Shown one piece after another: positions 23,700-35,175 of a stretch of DNA of 64,000 nt (position 1 is the stretch's first letter; each line of letters begins with the position of its first letter). This DNA comes from Papaver somniferum. Taxonomy: Eukaryota; Streptophyta; Magnoliopsida; Ranunculales; Papaveraceae. Below the pieces are notes generated by a model. The model saw nothing but the letters and a program-made list of their open reading frames with translations, was not told the origin of the DNA and searched no databases. The position numbers and the translations under genes were made by a program. The stretch covers positions 9,616,489 through 9,680,488 of the forward strand of contig NC_039362.1 of the NCBI RefSeq assembly GCF_003573695.1, read 5' to 3'.

Positions 23700-25372
23700 T
23701 TGATGGTTGTTGTAAGTGCAATCAAATTAAATCACTTATTTCCACACAATTAACTGGTGATATAATGGAAGCAAGGATCGTTCCCACAAAGAGAAGTGAG
23801 TTTTAGTTGTCAAAATGTCACAGGGGGGNNNNNNNNNNNNNNNNNNNNNNNNNNNNNNNNNNNNNNNNNNNNNNNNNNNNNNNNNNNNNNNNNNNNNNNN
23901 NNNNNNNNNNNNNNNNNNNNNNNNGGGGGGGGGGGTTGTTTTATATTTTTAATAAAATAAATAAAGGCAATTGAAAAATATTAAATTGTAAGAAATAGTG
24001 AGAGAGATGATCGAGAATCCTTCTTCGTTAGTAAACTATCAATGAGTTAATATATTCATCAATTCGTCATTAATCATAGATTATCACCAACCGTAGAATA
24101 ACAGGTACGCTTAGCTATTCCCAAAATTCCTTATATCACTAGACGCTTAGTTACCATATTTTATTCGTCTGAACCACCTTGAGGTATGCTTACAAGATGT
24201 AACTCAATCGAATGCTTTAAGGTTTGTGAGTTTAGGTTTGATCCTAGTAGTTAGACTAAGTACGCTCGGTCTACTCGCTAGGGTTGTGTCTGCACGTGAT
24301 TGCTTTACAGAATCCCTCTGCAAGGTTTCACGTTCTCTACTTGTGTAAGGAATTATTCAACAATTACAGATATCCTAACCCTTACTATCAATAGATTAAA
24401 TCAATAAATATATTCAGTTGGCCACCTAAACAATCTATCAACCAATCATAAGTATTTTTAATGGTAAACACAAACGATAATCATATGAAGAAATCAAAAT
24501 AGATTCATATATTAAATCAAATAAGGTTTATAGCTTAGAATTCATCCTCAATCAGTAGGTATTTTAACTACTCATGGATGTAGAAGCATCCATGATATAC
24601 ATATAAAAAAAGTTTAGAGATATCGTTACGATTGAAGAACCCCTATGGAACCCTAGCTTTTGCTGCGTGTGTTGTTTTCCCTTTCCAAGACTTACAATTT
24701 CGTGACCTCTTGATGGTGTTTCATTCATGACCTAATAAATTTTTATATAGGTTTACATTGCTTGGCCTTCAAGTATCTAGTTCGGTTCAAGAATCCGACC
24801 CAAAAATATGAAATAAAGACCCTAACCGTGAGTTTTGGCTTTCAAAAGTATGCATACCCGTTTGCATACTTAAATTTCAGTTAAAATCCAGGGGAATAAG
24901 TATGCATACCCGTTTGAATACTGAAAATCCGTTTGCATACCAGTTTGTATACCCGTTTGCATACTTGCTTGTCTTCGGTATTCGAAAGTTTTTTTTTGCC
25001 CACAACTTCTTCGTCCGAACTCGGAATGACTTCATTCTTTTTGCATTCTTTTCCTATTTCAGTTCTCTTCAATATGGTGATAAGAAATCCTGAATTTGAA
25101 TGAGTTAATCTCGGTATTTGGCCTGCCTCTTGATTTTGAGTGTTTTGCTCCTTTTCGTCGCACTTCTTCCACTTCCCTTGGACTTGGGCACTTGGATACT
25201 TGGGATACTTCTCTTCTTAGATCTTTTTAGCACTTGGTATCTCCTTTATGGACGATTCACCTAATAAAGATAAATAAGAGAAAAAATGATTAATAATATA
25301 AAAATATGCAAGAAAAATAGCTAAAACAAGCATGGATTGGACACTAAAATCATATGAATTATGCACTTATCA
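23700..25372 (-). mobile_element. Gypsy (Athila-like) LTR, minus strand, with gap
   Basis: On the minus strand it begins TGATAAGTGCATAATTC at 25372, a start I recognise from plant Athila-type LTRs, and ends ...CAACCATCA at 23700. The sequence GGATCGTTCCCACA near 23775 is also familiar from such LTRs. A run of 96 N (23829-23924) between G homopolymers interrupts it, so the true length is unknown. Repeats of GTATGCATACCCGTTTGCAT lie at 24848-24966. Confidence 0.7.
23829..23924. other. Assembly gap (96 N)
   Basis: The N run is flanked by GGGGGG on the left and eleven G on the right. Long G homopolymers at both gap edges suggest low-quality read ends. Confidence 0.98.
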
Positions 25373-26483
25373 GGTGCAAACCATTTTCGATACGCATCTT
25401 TTTCGATACCTGCAACACCTCATAACGGGTGATGGACCAGGATTTGGGCCTTTGCAACAACGTCTAACATCCTTACCACTAAGAGACAGTGGCTTGACAT
25501 CTACTGAATATATCAGACACAAGAAATTATGCCTTTATAGATTCATGTGCACAAACCAAATCGTTACAGTATAAAATTCTTTGAAATGTCAGTATGCCAG
25601 AGAATTGTTCCATGTTTCAACTCGCGCTGGACCTATACACCCAGAAGTGTGGATTGTCGTCTTTCTTCAACATCGAAGAAACTTCCCTCCATCTTATGAG
25701 TACCTTGGCAGTTACCTACTTCGACGCTGTTAAGAAGTGTATGCCTTCCACTTTTCACATGTCTGAACGTGATGCATCTCTTTGACAATGCAACAAAATC
25801 AAACATGAACAAGTTTATCTTTTTACTTGTCCTATTAATGGCCTCAATCAGAATATTGGTCCACACCAATTTAACTCAATCTTGTGTTATCGTTTGGGTA
25901 TCTCACTCTTCGAAGATGATAGCCGTTGTTCTAGTTTTAATAGAGATATGAATATTTTTGGTGATCATGCCTTGCACTGCTCTAGTGATATAAGACTTGA
26001 ATTTTTCCATGATCTCGTTCGTGATACTTCAAAGGACGCATGTTTTAGATCTGGTGTCCCTGCTATAAAAGAAGTATCTTTAGGCTTCCTTTCGGACGTT
26101 GGCTCCAGTATGAGAACTATAGATATTCTCGTTCACAACTGAGAAGGACGCAAGGATACTTGTTTTGATGTCACTGGAGTGTCTCCCTTTACATGTGTTG
26201 GGGTGCGTGCATTAACGAAGTTTCACCTAAAAACAAAAAGTATTTGGATAAGTACAACTCTCATGGGCACAATTTCTATGTTCTTGCTTTCTCTACCCTT
26301 GGGGAGCTTGGAGAGGACATGGCGGTATTTCTAAGAAGGCCGAAGAATTGCATTGCGCGTCAAAATTTTAATTTTAGAGTGGACAATTATTTGTTTAACA
26401 AAATAGGGCTTGTCATCCGAAAGGAGTTGGTGCCCAACTTGTTGCTAGACTACCAACTAACTCTTTGTAATCCGACTTCATGA
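25373..26483 (+). pseudogene. Remnant of reverse-transcriptase-like protein with zinc/endonuclease-like tail
   Basis: Several frames together give one degenerate protein end. GDGPGFGPLQQRLTSLPLRDSGL resembles the post-RT segment (LP.KDGGLG) of a plant protein family of retroelement type. Then come RDMNIFGDHALHCSSD (a C-x-GDHA-x-C zinc-binding-like module), FFHDLVRD, and RTIDILVHN followed about 12 residues on by CFDVTGVSP. The last piece ends LGELGEDMAVFLRRPKNC...FNKIGLVIRKELV. The order zinc module, HDLVRD, D-x(12)-D resembles the restriction-like endonuclease of R2-type non-LTR elements, but this is my inference. Stops and frameshifts near 25512, 25572, 25783 and 26140 break it. Confidence 0.5.
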
Positions 26484-26756
26484 CATAATTAATTAAGTAG
26501 GATAATTGGATTGGTATAAATTAATATTATATTAATAAAAAAATATATACTTAATATATATATATATATTAATTTTATTAAAAAAATGCTGACTAAGAGG
26601 ATCACTAAAAAGATGTCTATCCAAATTCATGCCTATCAGCTATATGTTAATTTTAAAAGTCAGGATTAGAGAAGGATTTAAAAAGTTATAAAGGTATATC
26701 TTTCATAAATAAATATTTATTTACTCACACAGAGAAGATCTTAGGCTCAACCTACT
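26484..26756. other. AT-rich spacer
   Basis: An (AT)n-rich stretch at 26516-26590 and plain AT-rich DNA. No gene or clear repeat boundary is seen. Confidence 0.5.
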
Positions 26757-27165
26757 AAGGCTAACCCATATGGGCTAGATTGAACTGCTAGATTGGCCAA
26801 AAAAATGTTGTAAATCATGAAAAAAGTGTGGGAAAAATTTTACACTGCTAGTTGATAGTTCTCTCTCCTAACAAGTGCTCGCAGTTCAACTATCAGCAAG
26901 ATAGAAATGCTGAACTGTTCAGCGCTCAAAAAGTGGTCTAAACGTTGAACAATTCAGCGCTGAGAGAAAATTTTCTGATCTAACGGCTGAGATTTAAAGC
27001 GTTGAACCGTCCAGCACTGATCGCCGAACGGTTCGGCGTTATATGGTGGTCCCGCTACTAATCTAGCTGCTAGATTAGCCATCCCATAAGATTTAGGAGG
27101 TTGCCCATGCTGACGTGGATGACCAATCTAGCAACTAGATATCTAGCCCATAGGACTAAGCCTAA
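26757..27165. repeat. MITE-like element with about 40-bp inverted ends
   Basis: The left end (26757-26798, with TATGGGCTAGAT and GCTAGATTGG) is inverted at 27121-27165 (CCAATCTAGCAACTAGAT, ATCTAGCCCATA). Inside are several copies of GAACNGTTCAGCGCT and related palindromes (GCCGAACGGTTCGGCG at 27022-27037). No target duplication could be fixed, so the superfamily is open. Confidence 0.6.
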
Positions 27166-27239
27166 GGGTTAATCATCTTGCACGACTCAAAAGTTTTTGA
27201 GTATACCTCAAAAGAGTCAAAACAACTTTCCAACCAAAA

Positions 27240-28397
27240 GAAACCTATTTTGAGGCATAATCATTTTTTTAAGGCATACTCATTCATTATATTATCTAGG
27301 GTGGGTTTATAAGGGGTGTCTAAAGGTAGTGTCATTACCTATATATCCCTAAATAATTTCAATTTGTCATAGTTCCCTTATTCTCAAAAACCTAAAATTA
27401 AAAATCAAAATAAACTTTAAACTTAAACATCTAGGACTCCAATTCAATAAAGAAATTAATCAAACAAAGGAAACACGAATCGAAGTGAGCGATGTTGGAA
27501 TGCAAAATCCAAATCTCAATTGATTGGTAGAATGTATGCGTAACAAACCCATCTTGTTTTTGATTGATTTTATTTTGTTTGATCGGTAGAATATGATTTC
27601 AAAGATGAAATTAGGGTTTTCAGAAGATCAGTTCGGCTGATCTTGCAGTATCAATTTTGAGCCGAACTTAGTGTATGATTTAGAGAAACACTATGTTCGG
27701 CTAATGCGACTTTACAATATTTTTAACCGGACCTCAATTTTCCAGCCGAACCTCAATTTGTCAAGCCGAACCTAGTGGATGATTCAGTTTCTGAGTGAAG
27801 TTCGGCTGATAACTTTTGAGCCGAACCTCTGTTTTTTTGAAATTATACCTAGGTTCGGCTGATAACTAATTATACCTAGGTTCGGCTGACAAGTTATCAG
27901 CCGAACCTAGGTATAATTTCAAAAAACAGAGGTTCGGCTCAAAATTTATCAGCCGAACTGTTCATCTAGTCAGCAGATCTGGGTTTTAAAAATTTAATTT
28001 TTTGGCAGATTCAACTTATAAAAGGAAATTAAACCTCGATAGAAGCTTACCTCTGATTTGAATCACACATTTTGGTCACTTCTAATCACTAAAATCTCAA
28101 AAGTCAAAACCCAAGCTTTTTTTCTTCACTTCTTCTTCTTCCTCTCAAAAATCCCAACTCTCTCACATAAATTTGATTTCTCTATTAATTCACCACTAAT
28201 AATTTAATGTTTAATCAATCCTTAAAATTCATAATTAATCAATTCTAATCATAATCATTTACACTAATTATATAAGGGTAGTTATATCATTATCAAAAAT
28301 GGTGGATGAGGGGTAATGTTGTTTTTTATTTAGTGACCCTATTTTGACATTATCTAGTATGCCTCAAAAAAATCTAGTATGCCTCAAAATAGGTTTC
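27240..28397. mobile_element. MITE, Mutator- or hAT-like, with long internal hairpin (1158 bp)
   Basis: The ends GAAACCTATTTTGAGGCATA and TATGCCTCAAAATAGGTTTC are exact inverted repeats of about 20 bp. They are flanked by AACCAAAA (27232-27239 and 28398-28405), extendable to nine bases if the terminal C is counted as target. An 8-9-bp duplication fits hAT or Mutator. The interior is rich in GTTCGGCTGA/TCAGCCGAAC and contains a near-perfect hairpin at 27799-27959. No transposase is present. The right end lies 217 bp before the ATP synthase gamma start codon. Confidence 0.85.
27799..27959. repeat. Long inverted repeat, arms about 68 bp
   Basis: Arm 1 (27799-27867) and arm 2 (27892-27959) pair almost throughout with a loop of about 24 bases. 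Each arm contains AGCCGAACCT and AGGTTCGGCT. A transcript would fold into a long near-perfect hairpin of the kind Dicer-like enzymes process. Confidence 0.85.
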
Positions 28398-28614
28398 AAC
28401 CAAAATAGATAGATCCGAGTCCAGTTAATGATCCAGGCCCATACAAAGTGAACCCAATTTTAGACATTTTTTTAACCGAAGAGTATTTGTTTTCTGAGAG
28501 AGGACTAAAACAAGTTCATCGCTTCATCTCCTCTCAGATAGAATAAGAAACCCTAATTCCTTTTCTATCATTTCGTCTCAGAAAAAGAAGATCTGATCTG
28601 ATTATTTTGAAGAA

Positions 28615-31600
28615 ATGGCGATGGCTGCACTTAGAAGAGAAGGAAAACGTTTAGCACCTTTGATCTCTCCTAGATCCATCGATGCTGCTCTTACCAGATC
28701 TTCACTCATTTCTGAGTATGATTGTTTTCCATTTTTCTTTTTAAGATTTCTCATTCTTTGTTTTCTGGTGATTCATTTATTTATGTTGTATTGTATTGAA
28801 GAAGATCGGATATGGTCAACACTCAGGCTAATCAATTTTATTAGATTGGGAATTTTTCATTTTGCCCTAGATAAGAGCAGAACCCCTTTTTTTGTTATTG
28901 GATTTATTTTAAGATTGCATTTCTGGTTTGTTGTACGGTTACTCGAATCACAGTTGGTGTGTTTTTCAGTGTTTATTGTTGTTACAATATGGTTACTCTT
29001 TGACACCTTAGGTTCGTTATCTTCTCTAATGGGTGTTGTATGTTAGGTGAAATGAACCCAAAGGGGGTGTTGCTTTCGGTTACTACTGGCTATCAATCTC
29101 GCTGTTGCTTCCTCAGTATTTAGAATTACGATTCATTGATGATACCGTGGTCCCTTTTTCACACATTTTAGGCTGGAGAGCGAATTATTTCAGAGAGTCC
29201 CTAATGTTTGGCTTATCAATTTCTTGGATTTTTGTTACTCAATTGTTAACTTTTGAAGAATTTTCCATTTTGGCCATAGATAAGAGCACATCAGACTCTT
29301 TTTTTTTGGAGTCATTTGAGATTGCATTTTTAATTGGTTACTTGAATCCGGGCTTGTACTTTGTGAACCTGAGTAGTTGGTCTATTTTTCATTGTTGTTG
29401 TTACAATATGATTAGCATTAGCCCTTTTGACTTCTTAGGTTCATTTTCTTCACCATGTCTCCATAAAATCTCTCTCTCTCTAATGTTTATTAGGTCAAGT
29501 GAACTCAGAATCAGAAGGTGTTGTGTTAGGCTAGTATTGGCTATAAATCTCGTTACTACATCCTCTTCAGTTAGAATTACTAAATTTTGATGAGACCATG
29601 CCCACTTCTTCACACATTTTGTGTTGGAAGAGAAGTTGTCGTGGGGAGTTCATAATGTTCGGCTGTTACTAATAGTTTTTATTTTCTCGAAACTGCTAAG
29701 CAAGTTACTCAAAAGGTGACAGTAGTTGTAAGTTATGAGTACAATGTGCATATTGCTCCCTATTTGTATTTCAACCTCTTTTATTAACTGGATGATTTTT
29801 CTCTGCAGGGAGCTGGCCCCCTTTGGAGCCCGTTCTATTTCAACTCAAATAGGTCAGTTTGAGACTTACTGATAACTACTTAGTAATTTTCCTCACTTTT
29901 CTTCTCCCATTTCCTTTTTTCTTTTCTTTTCTGCTGGTAATGATGTCTTCTGTGATGACTCCTGCAGTCAGAAATCGGATGAAGAGTGTTAAGAACATCC
30001 AGAAAATCACCAAGGCAATGAAGATGGTTGCAGCCTCCAAGTTACGAGCAATTCAAGTTAAAGCAGAAAATTCACGTGGCCTGTGGCAGCCATTTACTGC
30101 ACTTCTTGGAGATTCTTCCAGTATGTTTACTTTCTATCAAAAACAGCTCTAGTAGAATGTCTGTTAGTCGCTCTTTATTTGCATTCTGCGGGTGTTATTT
30201 GACTTATCTGATTAATGTGCTCAATATTTTAGTTGAGATGCAACTGTACTAGTTGAAAAAGTGTAGTCCAACCTGCATATACGTTTACAGTACGGTTCTA
30301 CTGCAAAATACACTGGCATAGGAAGGATGAGTAGTATTTTTCTGAACTGGTGGTTCTGTAAAATTGAAATTGACCACATACTTATTCAAGTTCATTAGCT
30401 TCTTAATGTTGGGTGACATTTGACATGGACAACAAATTGATATTGTGCCGTCTTTTTTTACTTTTAAGTATTATATGCCTGCTTTTACTTTCATGCTTCT
30501 AGTATCTTTTGTAGTTTTCTCACAATAGTGTTTCCATTTGGCAGCCGTTGACGTGAAGAAGAATGTGATTGTCACTGTTTCTTCCGACAAAGGTCTTTGT
30601 GGTGGAATCAATTCCACATCCGTCAAAGTGAGCAAAGGAATTTACAGGATGAATGCTGGTACTTTACGATAAAAGACTTGCTTTATTTCTTCTTGTTATG
30701 ATCACTATTTGAACATCAAACATTAGTTTTGATTGCGTTTCTTTCATATAGGTCCCGACAAAGAATCAAAATATGTTGTTGTGGGAGAGAAGGCGAAGGC
30801 TCAACTCATCCGTGACTCAAAGAATGATATTGATTTATCAATATCTGAGTTGCAGAAAAACCCTCTAAATTATACCCAGGTTAGCTATCTGCTATCTCTA
30901 CAATTGGTCATACGATGTAAACATAAGGTTCTAATCTGTGTAGCCTTTTGTGTTTTGTTTAAGAGTTGAAACTATCTGAAAGAAACAATTTCTCTGACGA
31001 TTGTTAAGCTCAATCGTTATAAATCCTAACTTTGATTTTTTTTCACCTTATTTAGGGTAACTGTATGTTTCAGCTCTAAGTAGTAACTCATTAGAGCTGA
31101 CATTTCTATTTGGTTATTCATTCAAGCATCTGATATTCCACTGGTCAAGCATATACCATTGCTTGGATGATGGATGATGAGATGCATTATATGTTGTGAC
31201 TAGAATTCTTGACTTAGTATAAGTGTATGTTTTTTCTTTTCCTTATTGTTCTCAGGGTTGGTTGAATTCTGTTCTTTTCAGGTTTCTGTTCTTGCAGATG
31301 ACATTCTAAAGAATGTTGAGTACGATGCATTGAGAATTGTTTTTAACAAGTTTCAATCAGTCGTAGCTTTTATCCCAACCATGGCTACTGTTTTATCTCC
31401 CGAGGTAAGAAAATGCCTTTGTTTCAGATCACATTGCTGTTGGATAAATGAGCGTCTGACTCGATGAGGTTCTAATGTTAGTTTGTGCTGCTTCAACACA
31501 GATTGTGGAAAGAGAGGCTGCATCTGGGGGCTTACTTGGAGCTCTGGATTCCTATGAAATTGAAGGCGGTGATACAAAAGCAGAAGTGCTTATGAATCTC

Positions 31601-31910
31601 ACTGAGTTCCAATTTTCTTGTGTAGGTCCTTCACGTAGTAGTTAATTTTTTTGTTTTATGCTATAACCTTGTCCACCATCAGTTAGTTGTCTCTATTCTG
31701 TATCGGCATGAGAAGATTTTCCTTTGCTGCTGTTATTTGAAAAAGCTGAAACTTGTTTTTCTCATGATTTTTTATTATTTGTCTTTCCTGCAGACACTAT
31801 TTAATGCAGTATTAGAGAATGCCTGCAGTGAGCAAGGGGCAAGGATGTCCGCCATGGACAGTTCCAGCAGGAATGCTGGAGACATGCTTGATCGTCTCAC
31901 TCTTACCTAT

Positions 31911-31975
<65 letters not shown>

Positions 31976-32229
31976 AACACACAATCAGGGACGCAGCACC
32001 AAAGATCACAAAAAAGAAAATAGGAAACTAGTGCATGGTCTTGTTGAATACATTTTGCTGTTTTTGTATTTGAAAGATGTGGTACTTATATTATATATGC
32101 GCATGATAGGACTGGGTTGTAACTGATGATTCTCTCTTTTTTTTCTTTGTTTAAAACAGAACCCGTCAAGCATCAATCACTACTGAACTTATTGAGATTA
32201 TTTCTGGAGCATCAGCATTGACAGGCTAA
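28615..32229 (+). CDS. ATPC: Mitochondrial ATP synthase F1 gamma subunit
   Basis: This encodes the central rotor shaft of mitochondrial F1Fo ATP synthase, which couples proton flow to ATP formation in the alpha3beta3 head. Nine exons join at GT-AG sites: 28615-28715, 29809-29852, 29968-30120, 30545-30658, 30752-30879, 31282-31404, 31502-31621, 31794-31915 and 32160-32229. They give 975 nt and 324 residues, the size expected for the plant mitochondrial protein. The N-terminus ([13 protein letters not shown], rich in R and A, no acid) looks like a mitochondrial presequence up to about residue 45. Family signatures are [48 protein letters not shown] and the C-terminal [14 protein letters not shown]. 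The plastid-type cysteine regulatory insert is absent. A (TC)n microsatellite lies in intron 8 next to the donor. The ATG is the first in the exon and is preceded by a CT/GA-rich leader. Confidence 0.95.
31917..31976 (+). repeat. (TC)n microsatellite in intron 8
   Basis: About 58 bases of nearly pure TC dinucleotides begin directly at the GT donor after exon 8, so the donor reads AG|GTCTCTCT. Length polymorphism here would sit next to a splice site. Confidence 0.9.
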
Positions 32230-32800
32230 TTCTTCAAACCGCTGTGTTCCCACCTGAGAGAATGTGAAAATAAAGGTGTACTCCATATTTTTCTTTTCAC
32301 CACCTATCATGGTGGTTGTTTTGTTCACAGTTGGTACATTTTTTTTTTGTCTGATGGGTGGAAGTATACTCCAATAATATCCCAAAATGTCATCTAAATT
32401 ATTGGGAGGGTTCAGGTTCTCTTTTCTGTTTTTTTTTGATTCGTAGACTCCGTCATTTTGGTAAATGAGTAACCTAATCAATGGAGTTTACTTGAAAGAA
32501 TCTTTTCGTCCTGTATCTCTCTGAGAACGTTTTCACCCCCAACAATGAGTTTTAATTTTCATACTCAATTTTCTGAGATTTAGCTATATTAAACTCTGAT
32601 GCATAAATACTTCATTCTTCAAGGAATCAAATCCAAAACCATGACAAATGTAAGTGGGGCTGGAGCTACGATCTAGAATGTGTGTGGTGCTAGAGTTTCG
32701 TTCCACAAATGCACTGCGACACTCGTTAGAATGCACAACTGAAATACAAGCCAGACCGTTGCAATAACCGACTACTTCCGCTATAATTACTTAAAGCGGA
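32230..32800. other. ATP synthase gamma 3' region and spacer
   Basis: The 3' untranslated region begins after the stop at 32229. No further gene is seen. The polyadenylation site cannot be placed with certainty. Confidence 0.5.
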
Positions 32801-33896
32801 GGGAAAAAAATTTGCTCTAACAGTGCCGGAGCATTTTTGAACTAGCATGTTCACAGCCATTAGATCCCCAAGATATGACATCACCAAACCCATGAATTTA
32901 ACCATAGTTATGTGAATTTTTATTCGTCATTTTAGCCAAAAATCAATTAAAAGTTTGTAACTTGTTCATTTTGGCATTACTCTTTCACATTTTAAAACTT
33001 ACTCAAAGATGGACAAGATCATGAATTCTAATTTGTAACTCGTCGACCTCAACTATCAAGTTACTATCGTTCCTTTTGGAGCTATCTGCAGTTTGGATTT
33101 CGACTCTTATTGTCACTGCAATAGGTTTGGTTCTTGTAATGGGTTGATAGTTTTGGAGCCATTTCTACTCTACTGTTCTACAGTATGAAGCCTTATCTAT
33201 ATAAAGGTAGAATTATTGTAAGAAGTGCAAAATAAGTTGAGAAGAAGAACCAATAAGTATAAATAGTTAGACAGAATTCATTTTGGCATTACTCTGTTCA
33301 CATTACACCATTGCTAATTGAATCAGGCGCCCCATTTGCGAATTCAAACCTAATTGTAAAGTTCGTATCACAAGGAATCAATGATCGATATCCATGCGCA
33401 TATTCTATCTGTTAGAAATCGAAACACTTGATGGAATTAATGAACAGTCTAATCCTGCAAGTCATCATTCATTTTTTGTCTAAGTATTTCAGGATGGTAG
33501 AGCTTGTCTGACTTTGAATAAGAGAGCTGCTAACAAAAATGTCTTCTCGGTTGCTTACCGGAGTATAGAGGCAAATTTACTTTATGAAGTTCGTATATCT
33601 TCTAATTCAATCGTCCGTAATAATGCCAAAACGAAGAATCTTGACTAAATAATGAATAAGTCTTCATGTAACTATGGTTAAATTCATGGGTCGGATGACA
33701 TCACATCTAGGGGATCTAATGGCTGTGAACCTGCTAGTTCAGAAATGCTCTAGCACTGTTAGAGCAAAATTTCTTCCGTCTTCATGTAACTATGGTTAAA
33801 TTCATGGGTCCGATGACATCACATCTAGGGGATCTAATGGCTGTGAACCTGCTAGTTCAGAAATGCTCTAGCACTGCTAGAGCAAAATTTCTTCCC
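32801..33896. mobile_element. TIR element with duplicated right end
   Basis: About 115 bp at the left end (32801-32914: TTTGCTCTAACAGTGC, GTTCACAGCCATTAGATCCC, CCATGAATTTAACCATAGTT) recur inverted at the right end. The right end exists twice in tandem (33661-33778 and 33779-33896, 118-bp period). No transposase is encoded and no target duplication is obvious. The interior holds two copies of TTCATTTTGGCATTACTC (about 32967 and 33280). Confidence 0.75.
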
Positions 33897-34016
33897 ATTC
33901 TGACCTCTGCGTACGTATTAACCAACAAAACATCTGAATTTGATCACTTGCATAGATAGAATTTTTAGCAAAGAACTAAGAACTGTTGAACAATCAATGG
34001 TACAATTTTACTAAAG

Positions 34017-35175
34017 GTTTTCCCTATTTTTTATCCCACTTTTCCTATTTCCCATCCGTCTGACAATTCGTAAGATTAATTCACTTTTCAGCTTTTTTTT
34101 TCCTATTTACCACCCAAAAAAGTCAATTAACTATGACCTTGACTGATAAAACTTTTATTGGTCTTCTTCTTTCTTACACTTAAAAGAGAAAAAAACATCA
34201 AAAATCCAATTAGTTAGAAACCCTAGGTTGAATTTTATATCCTAATGCATCTATTCTACGAGACATGCCAATTAATTTGCCGTTCGGTAAGTCATTATCG
34301 TACAAGATGATCATAAGCACAAGATTGATTCAAGTTTATAGCCAGCAATCGTTCAAATCACGTGTGGTCACTGTACATATACCACAAATAAAAATCTTCC
34401 CACGATTACAAAATCGCCCATGTGAAATTTCATAGTGTCATGAATGATCTGCCGTCGACCCGATATCGAAGCTTACTGTTACCAGCAATAGTCAATCTTA
34501 CGATCATGAATGATTTACCCTCTAGTCTCACCTTGATTAAACTCGGGAAGTTGTAAAGAGTCACGTATGTGTACAAAGCATCCAAATCATACAAGACTAG
34601 AAAAATCATATCATAATAAGACTACAGTATTAATTAAGTACAATCCAAGAATAGTAATCTAAGTAACATTTATTTAACAAGAATTAAATAATATACACAA
34701 CGAAGTGTATGCACCGTGTGAGGTAGGGTGGGATCCATTTCTGCCCACCCCTATCCCAATGCAGAGAGGGTGACCTTTTTGCTGTTGGATCCCCTCTCGG
34801 TGTACACTTCGTTGTGTATGTAGCAAGGTTGATTAAATAAAGCTTTTTGATGGAAGCCTAGCAACAAGCTGGGCTCCACTAGATCAACATCAAAGAATTA
34901 AATAATGACATAGATAATTTTGTTTAACAATTTTGTGCAACTTAGATGTTTATAATTGATTGATGTTGATGTTGATCTAGTGGTCTGTGGTGAAGATAAA
35001 GAATGGATTGGGTTTTTTTTAGGTGATGAGTGATTTTATTGTAGGGCATAAATAAAAAGTCAAAATATGGTATTTAGGATAAATAAAAATTTATATGGAT
35101 GGTACATAGGATTATTAAGGATAGGAATTTATGTGGATAGGAAATAGGAAAAATGGGGATGGGAAATAGGGAAAA
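34017..35175. mobile_element. Candidate MITE with about 45-bp inverted ends
   Basis: The left end (TTTTCCCTATTTTTTATCCC, CTTTTCCTATTTCCCATCC) and the inverted right end (GGATGGGAAATAGGGAAAAT, ending about 35175) match with several differences. The right end continues in ATAGGAAATAGG-type repeats. No ORF is seen. It contains the smaller hairpin element at 34693-34819 and a short inverted pair (CACTAGATCAACATCAA near 34877, reversed near 34966-34982). Confidence 0.5.
34693..34819. repeat. Small hairpin MITE (127 bp)
   Basis: The ends ATACACAACGAAGTGTATGC and its inverse GTACACTTCGTTGTGTAT bracket 127 bp, with GGATCCA blocks also inverted further in. Its small size and perfect outer arms suggest a foldback MITE nested in the larger element. 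Confidence 0.65.

Noticed and set aside
28716..29590. ORFs of 143 and 161 codons at 28615-29046 and 29105-29590
   Set aside because: The first is exon 1 of the ATP synthase gamma gene read into intron 1, and the second lies wholly inside intron 1. Both are rich in hydrophobic residues from T-rich intron DNA.
31737..32126. 129-codon ORF with a serine-leucine run
   Set aside because: It is exon 8 of the ATP synthase gene read through the (TC)n microsatellite in intron 8.
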